NCBI GenBank assembly: GCA_000434055.1
Contig: HF999647.1
Coordinates: 359,733-376,150, forward strand
DNA: 16,418 nucleotides
Source: Ruminococcus sp. CAG:488
GTDB taxonomy: Bacteria; Bacillota; Clostridia; Oscillospirales; Acutalibacteraceae
Direction: 5' to 3'
Of this stretch, positions 14,954 to 16,418 are shown in pieces. A program made the translations under genes and the position numbers. Position 1 is the stretch's first letter, and every line of letters starts with the position of its first letter. Under the pieces are notes generated by a model. The model saw only the letters and a program-made list of their open reading frames with translations, ran no database searches and had not been told where the DNA came from.

Positions 14954-14981
14954 ATTATACCGGGTTTAAATCAACGGTCAC
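14954..14981 (-). promoter_or_regulatory. Candidate proximal ddl promoter
   Basis: On the minus strand GTGACC (complement of 14976-14981) and TATAAT (complement of 14954-14959) are 16 bp apart. The -10 is a perfect consensus and the -35 keeps the TGAC core. RNA would start near 14947, leaving a leader of about 67 bases. Confidence 0.55.
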
Positions 14982-14992
14982 TATACCTATAC

Positions 14993-15021
14993 ACAATAGT
15001 TTATGTTAACATAATAGTCAA
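14993..15021 (-). promoter_or_regulatory. Candidate distal ddl promoter
   Basis: On the minus strand TTGACT (complement of 15016-15021) and TATTGT (complement of 14993-14998) are separated by 17 bp, matching consensus at 5 and 4 of 6 positions. A second TTGACT is at 15026-15031. The spacer is occupied by a perfect 14-bp palindrome listed separately. Confidence 0.4.
15001..15014. promoter_or_regulatory. Operator-like perfect palindrome
   Basis: TTATGTTAACATAA is its own reverse complement over 14 bp. It lies in the spacer of the distal ddl promoter and about 68 bp upstream of the plus-strand -35 box. The form suits a dimeric repressor binding site; the regulator is unknown, and no regulator gene is in the window. 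Confidence 0.4.
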
Positions 15022-15081
15022 ATCAAGTCAAGAAAAAAAGCTTTTTGATGATATTTCTCCATACAAATTTGCAAAAAAATA

Positions 15082-15110
15082 GTGACAAAAACCTATTTAT
15101 ATGATATAAT
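15082..15110 (+). promoter_or_regulatory. SigmaA promoter for the unknown gene and gyrB
   Basis: GTGACA (15082-15087) and TATAAT (15105-15110) are 17 bp apart, and a TG at 15102-15103 gives an extended -10. RNA would start near 15117, about 47 bases before the ATG. It is the best promoter match in the window and no other is seen before gyrB. Confidence 0.75.
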
Positions 15111-15163
15111 CTTATTTGTTATGTACAGTAGTATAACTATGCTTATTTTAAGGAGAAAAAGAC

Positions 15164-16027
15164 ATGGAACTTAACGAAGCTCTCGGTTTGATAATGAAGG
15201 GTATAGAAAGCACAATGAGCGATCACGGCTTCAGCGCGGTAATTCCCGAAGGAACCGAAAAAGGTGCCGTTCCCGTTGCCGTGAAGAACGGCAGCTCGAT
15301 ACTCACCTACACAGGTAAGAAAGGCTCGGTAAAGATTGAATTCCTTGAGGGAAAAATTTCTTTGCTCTGCGCTCAGTCGCAGGCAGCGGAGGCTGTTGAC
15401 GATGACTATAAAAAGGTCACAATGACACTCTTCAATCCCGATAAAGCCGACAGCAAAGATATAAAGTATCTGGTCAATGATTTCTGCGACGGTATAATTG
15501 AAGTTTACGGCGGCAAGAACAAGGGCTCCAAGAAGCTCCCACAGCCCGTTTCCAAGGCGGAGGCAAAGAGCGGCGCGGCTTACTATGACGTCAACACTCT
15601 CGGCAGCAGATTTGTTGTTATTTATCCCGAGCTCAAGGAGGTCTACAGAGCCAACGTTACAAAATACGGCGAATTTCTTGCCGACGATTTCTTCCTCAAT
15701 TACGGTAACGCAAAGGTTCGTGAGACCGTTCAGCGCAACGATCCGACCCAGATGAGAAAACTCTTTAATATGTTAAATGAGATATACAATGACGGCACAA
15801 ATCAGACTCAGAGCGTTATTGTCGTAACGATTCTCGGCTCGCTCTATGACGATGAGCAGTTGCTTGCAAACTGCGTTGACTATATGGGCGACATGACACT
15901 TTCCGTTATTGAAACGAACAAGCTTCTCAGAAAATCATCCGTAAGGGCAAAGCTGGAGCATCCGCCCCTTTATAAGCCCAAGAAGCAGAAAAAATCATTT
16001 ATGAACAGACTGAACGGAGGTAATTAA
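15164..16027 (+). CDS. Unrecognised 287-residue protein upstream of gyrB
   Basis: I do not recognise this protein. It starts at ATG 15164 with AGGAG eight bases upstream and a good promoter. No signal peptide or membrane helix is visible, so it should be cytosolic. Residues 1-115 look like an alpha/beta domain with short strands (AVPVAVKNGSSILTYTG, GSVKIEFLEGKISLLCA). A Lys-rich linker at about 116-134 leads to a second, mainly helical part (about 138-265) containing FVVIYPELKEVYRANVTKYG, TQMRKLFNMLNEIY and QSVIVVTILGSLYDDEQLLA. The tail is basic (KPKKQKKSFMNRLNGGN). Its last codons contain the GGAGG that serves gyrB, whose GTG is two bases after its stop, so the pair is very likely co-transcribed and coupled. 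Codon use resembles its neighbours, with no sign of transfer. Function unknown; a link to DNA topology is only suggested by position. Confidence 0.85.
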   Translation: MELNEALGLIMKGIESTMSDHGFSAVIPEGTEKGAVPVAVKNGSSILTYTGKKGSVKIEFLEGKISLLCAQSQAAEAVDDDYKKVTMTLFNPDKADSKDIKYLVNDFCDGIIEVYGGKNKGSKKLPQPVSKAEAKSGAAYYDVNTLGSRFVVIYPELKEVYRANVTKYGEFLADDFFLNYGNAKVRETVQRNDPTQMRKLFNMLNEIYNDGTNQTQSVIVVTILGSLYDDEQLLANCVDYMGDMTLSVIETNKLLRKSSVRAKLEHPPLYKPKKQKKSFMNRLNGGN

Positions 16028-16029
16028 CC

Positions 16030-16418
16030 GTGGCAAACGAAGAAAAGAATGAACCTATAATTGCCGTGGCAGAGGTGAGCGGTGAGGAACTGCTTGACGA
16101 TGCTATGGATACGGTCGTCACCGAGGAATACGGCGCCGATCAGATACAGGTTCTCGAAGGTCTCGAAGCCGTTCGTAAAAGACCGGGTATGTACATCGGA
16201 TCGACAGGTCCGAGAGGCTTGCATCACCTTGTTTATGAAATCGTCGATAACTCGATCGACGAGGCTCTCGCAGGCTTCTGTACCCACATTGAGGTTGAAA
16301 TCCTCCCCGGTAATATAATTTCAGTCCGTGATAACGGCCGCGGTATACCGGTTGCAACGCACGAGAAAATGGGTATACCGACTTTGACGGTTGTTCTCAC
16401 CGTTCTGCACGCAGGCGG
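16030..16418 (+). CDS. gyrB: DNA gyrase subunit B, N-terminal part (runs off window)
   Basis: Only the first 129 codons are present. Residues 41-66 (VLEGLEAVRKRPGMYIGSTG and on) and YEIVDNSIDEALAGFC (69-84) are the GHKL ATPase of type II topoisomerases, with the catalytic Glu70 and Mg-binding Asn74. DNGRGIP (101-107) binds ATP, and VLTVLHAGG closes the visible part. The wording fits GyrB better than ParE, though an N-terminal fragment cannot fully exclude ParE. The start is GTG 16030 with GGAGG (16016-16020) nine bases upstream, inside the preceding gene. This gives an acidic N-terminal extension of about 26 residues before YGADQIQVLEGL compared with B. subtilis GyrB; no later start has a good ribosome site. 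The usual dnaA-recF neighbours are not seen here. Confidence 0.92.
   Translation, partial: MANEEKNEPIIAVAEVSGEELLDDAMDTVVTEEYGADQIQVLEGLEAVRKRPGMYIGSTGPRGLHHLVYEIVDNSIDEALAGFCTHIEVEILPGNIISVRDNGRGIPVATHEKMGIPTLTVVLTVLHAG

Overview
The window looks like a chromosomal housekeeping segment from a Gram-positive, low-to-moderate-GC anaerobe of the Bacillota, class Clostridia, probably near Ruminococcaceae/Oscillospiraceae. This rests on strong AGGAGG-type ribosome binding sites, extended -10 promoters, ZapA coupled to a long U32-family protein, a DUF1934 (YwiB-like) gene beside argS, a YtvI-like membrane protein and a CCTCCCC/GGGGAGG intergenic repeat. The genus is not resolved. There is no rRNA, tRNA, CRISPR array, prophage or intact insertion sequence.

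Layout. (a) 1-2726, minus strand: homoserine dehydrogenase (hom) followed 22 bp later by aspartate kinase (lysC) and a strong terminator. This is an aspartate-family amino-acid operon, and lysC carries a well-placed internal start for a separate regulatory beta subunit. (b) 2827-4164, plus strand: a YtvI-like AI-2E-family membrane protein ending at a hairpin shared with the converging operon. (c) 4187-6650, minus strand: zapA (cell division) overlapping by 4 bp a long U32-family protein of the RNA-hydroxylation type. (d) 6852-9441, plus strand: glycogen phosphorylase with its own promoter and a long terminator-like palindrome. (e) 9329-9572: a 244-bp stretch with that palindrome, a minus-strand promoter match inside it and a short hydrophobic ORF. 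(f) 9573-14981, minus strand: ddl (D-Ala-D-Ala ligase), a DUF1934 gene coupled by ATGA overlap, a 119-bp MITE-like repeat, argS, and a DUF2079 polytopic membrane protein. (g) 15082-16418, plus strand: an unrecognised 287-residue protein directly upstream of gyrB, which runs off the window.

Functional view. The genes cover amino-acid synthesis, translation, RNA modification, peptidoglycan precursors, division, glycogen use and DNA topology. I see no defence or mobile system. The features most worth a second look are the unknown gene coupled to gyrB, the internal aspartokinase start, a perfect 14-bp palindrome filling the spacer of a candidate ddl promoter, the 119-bp repeat next to a candidate argS promoter, and the palindrome/promoter/small-ORF region after glgP.
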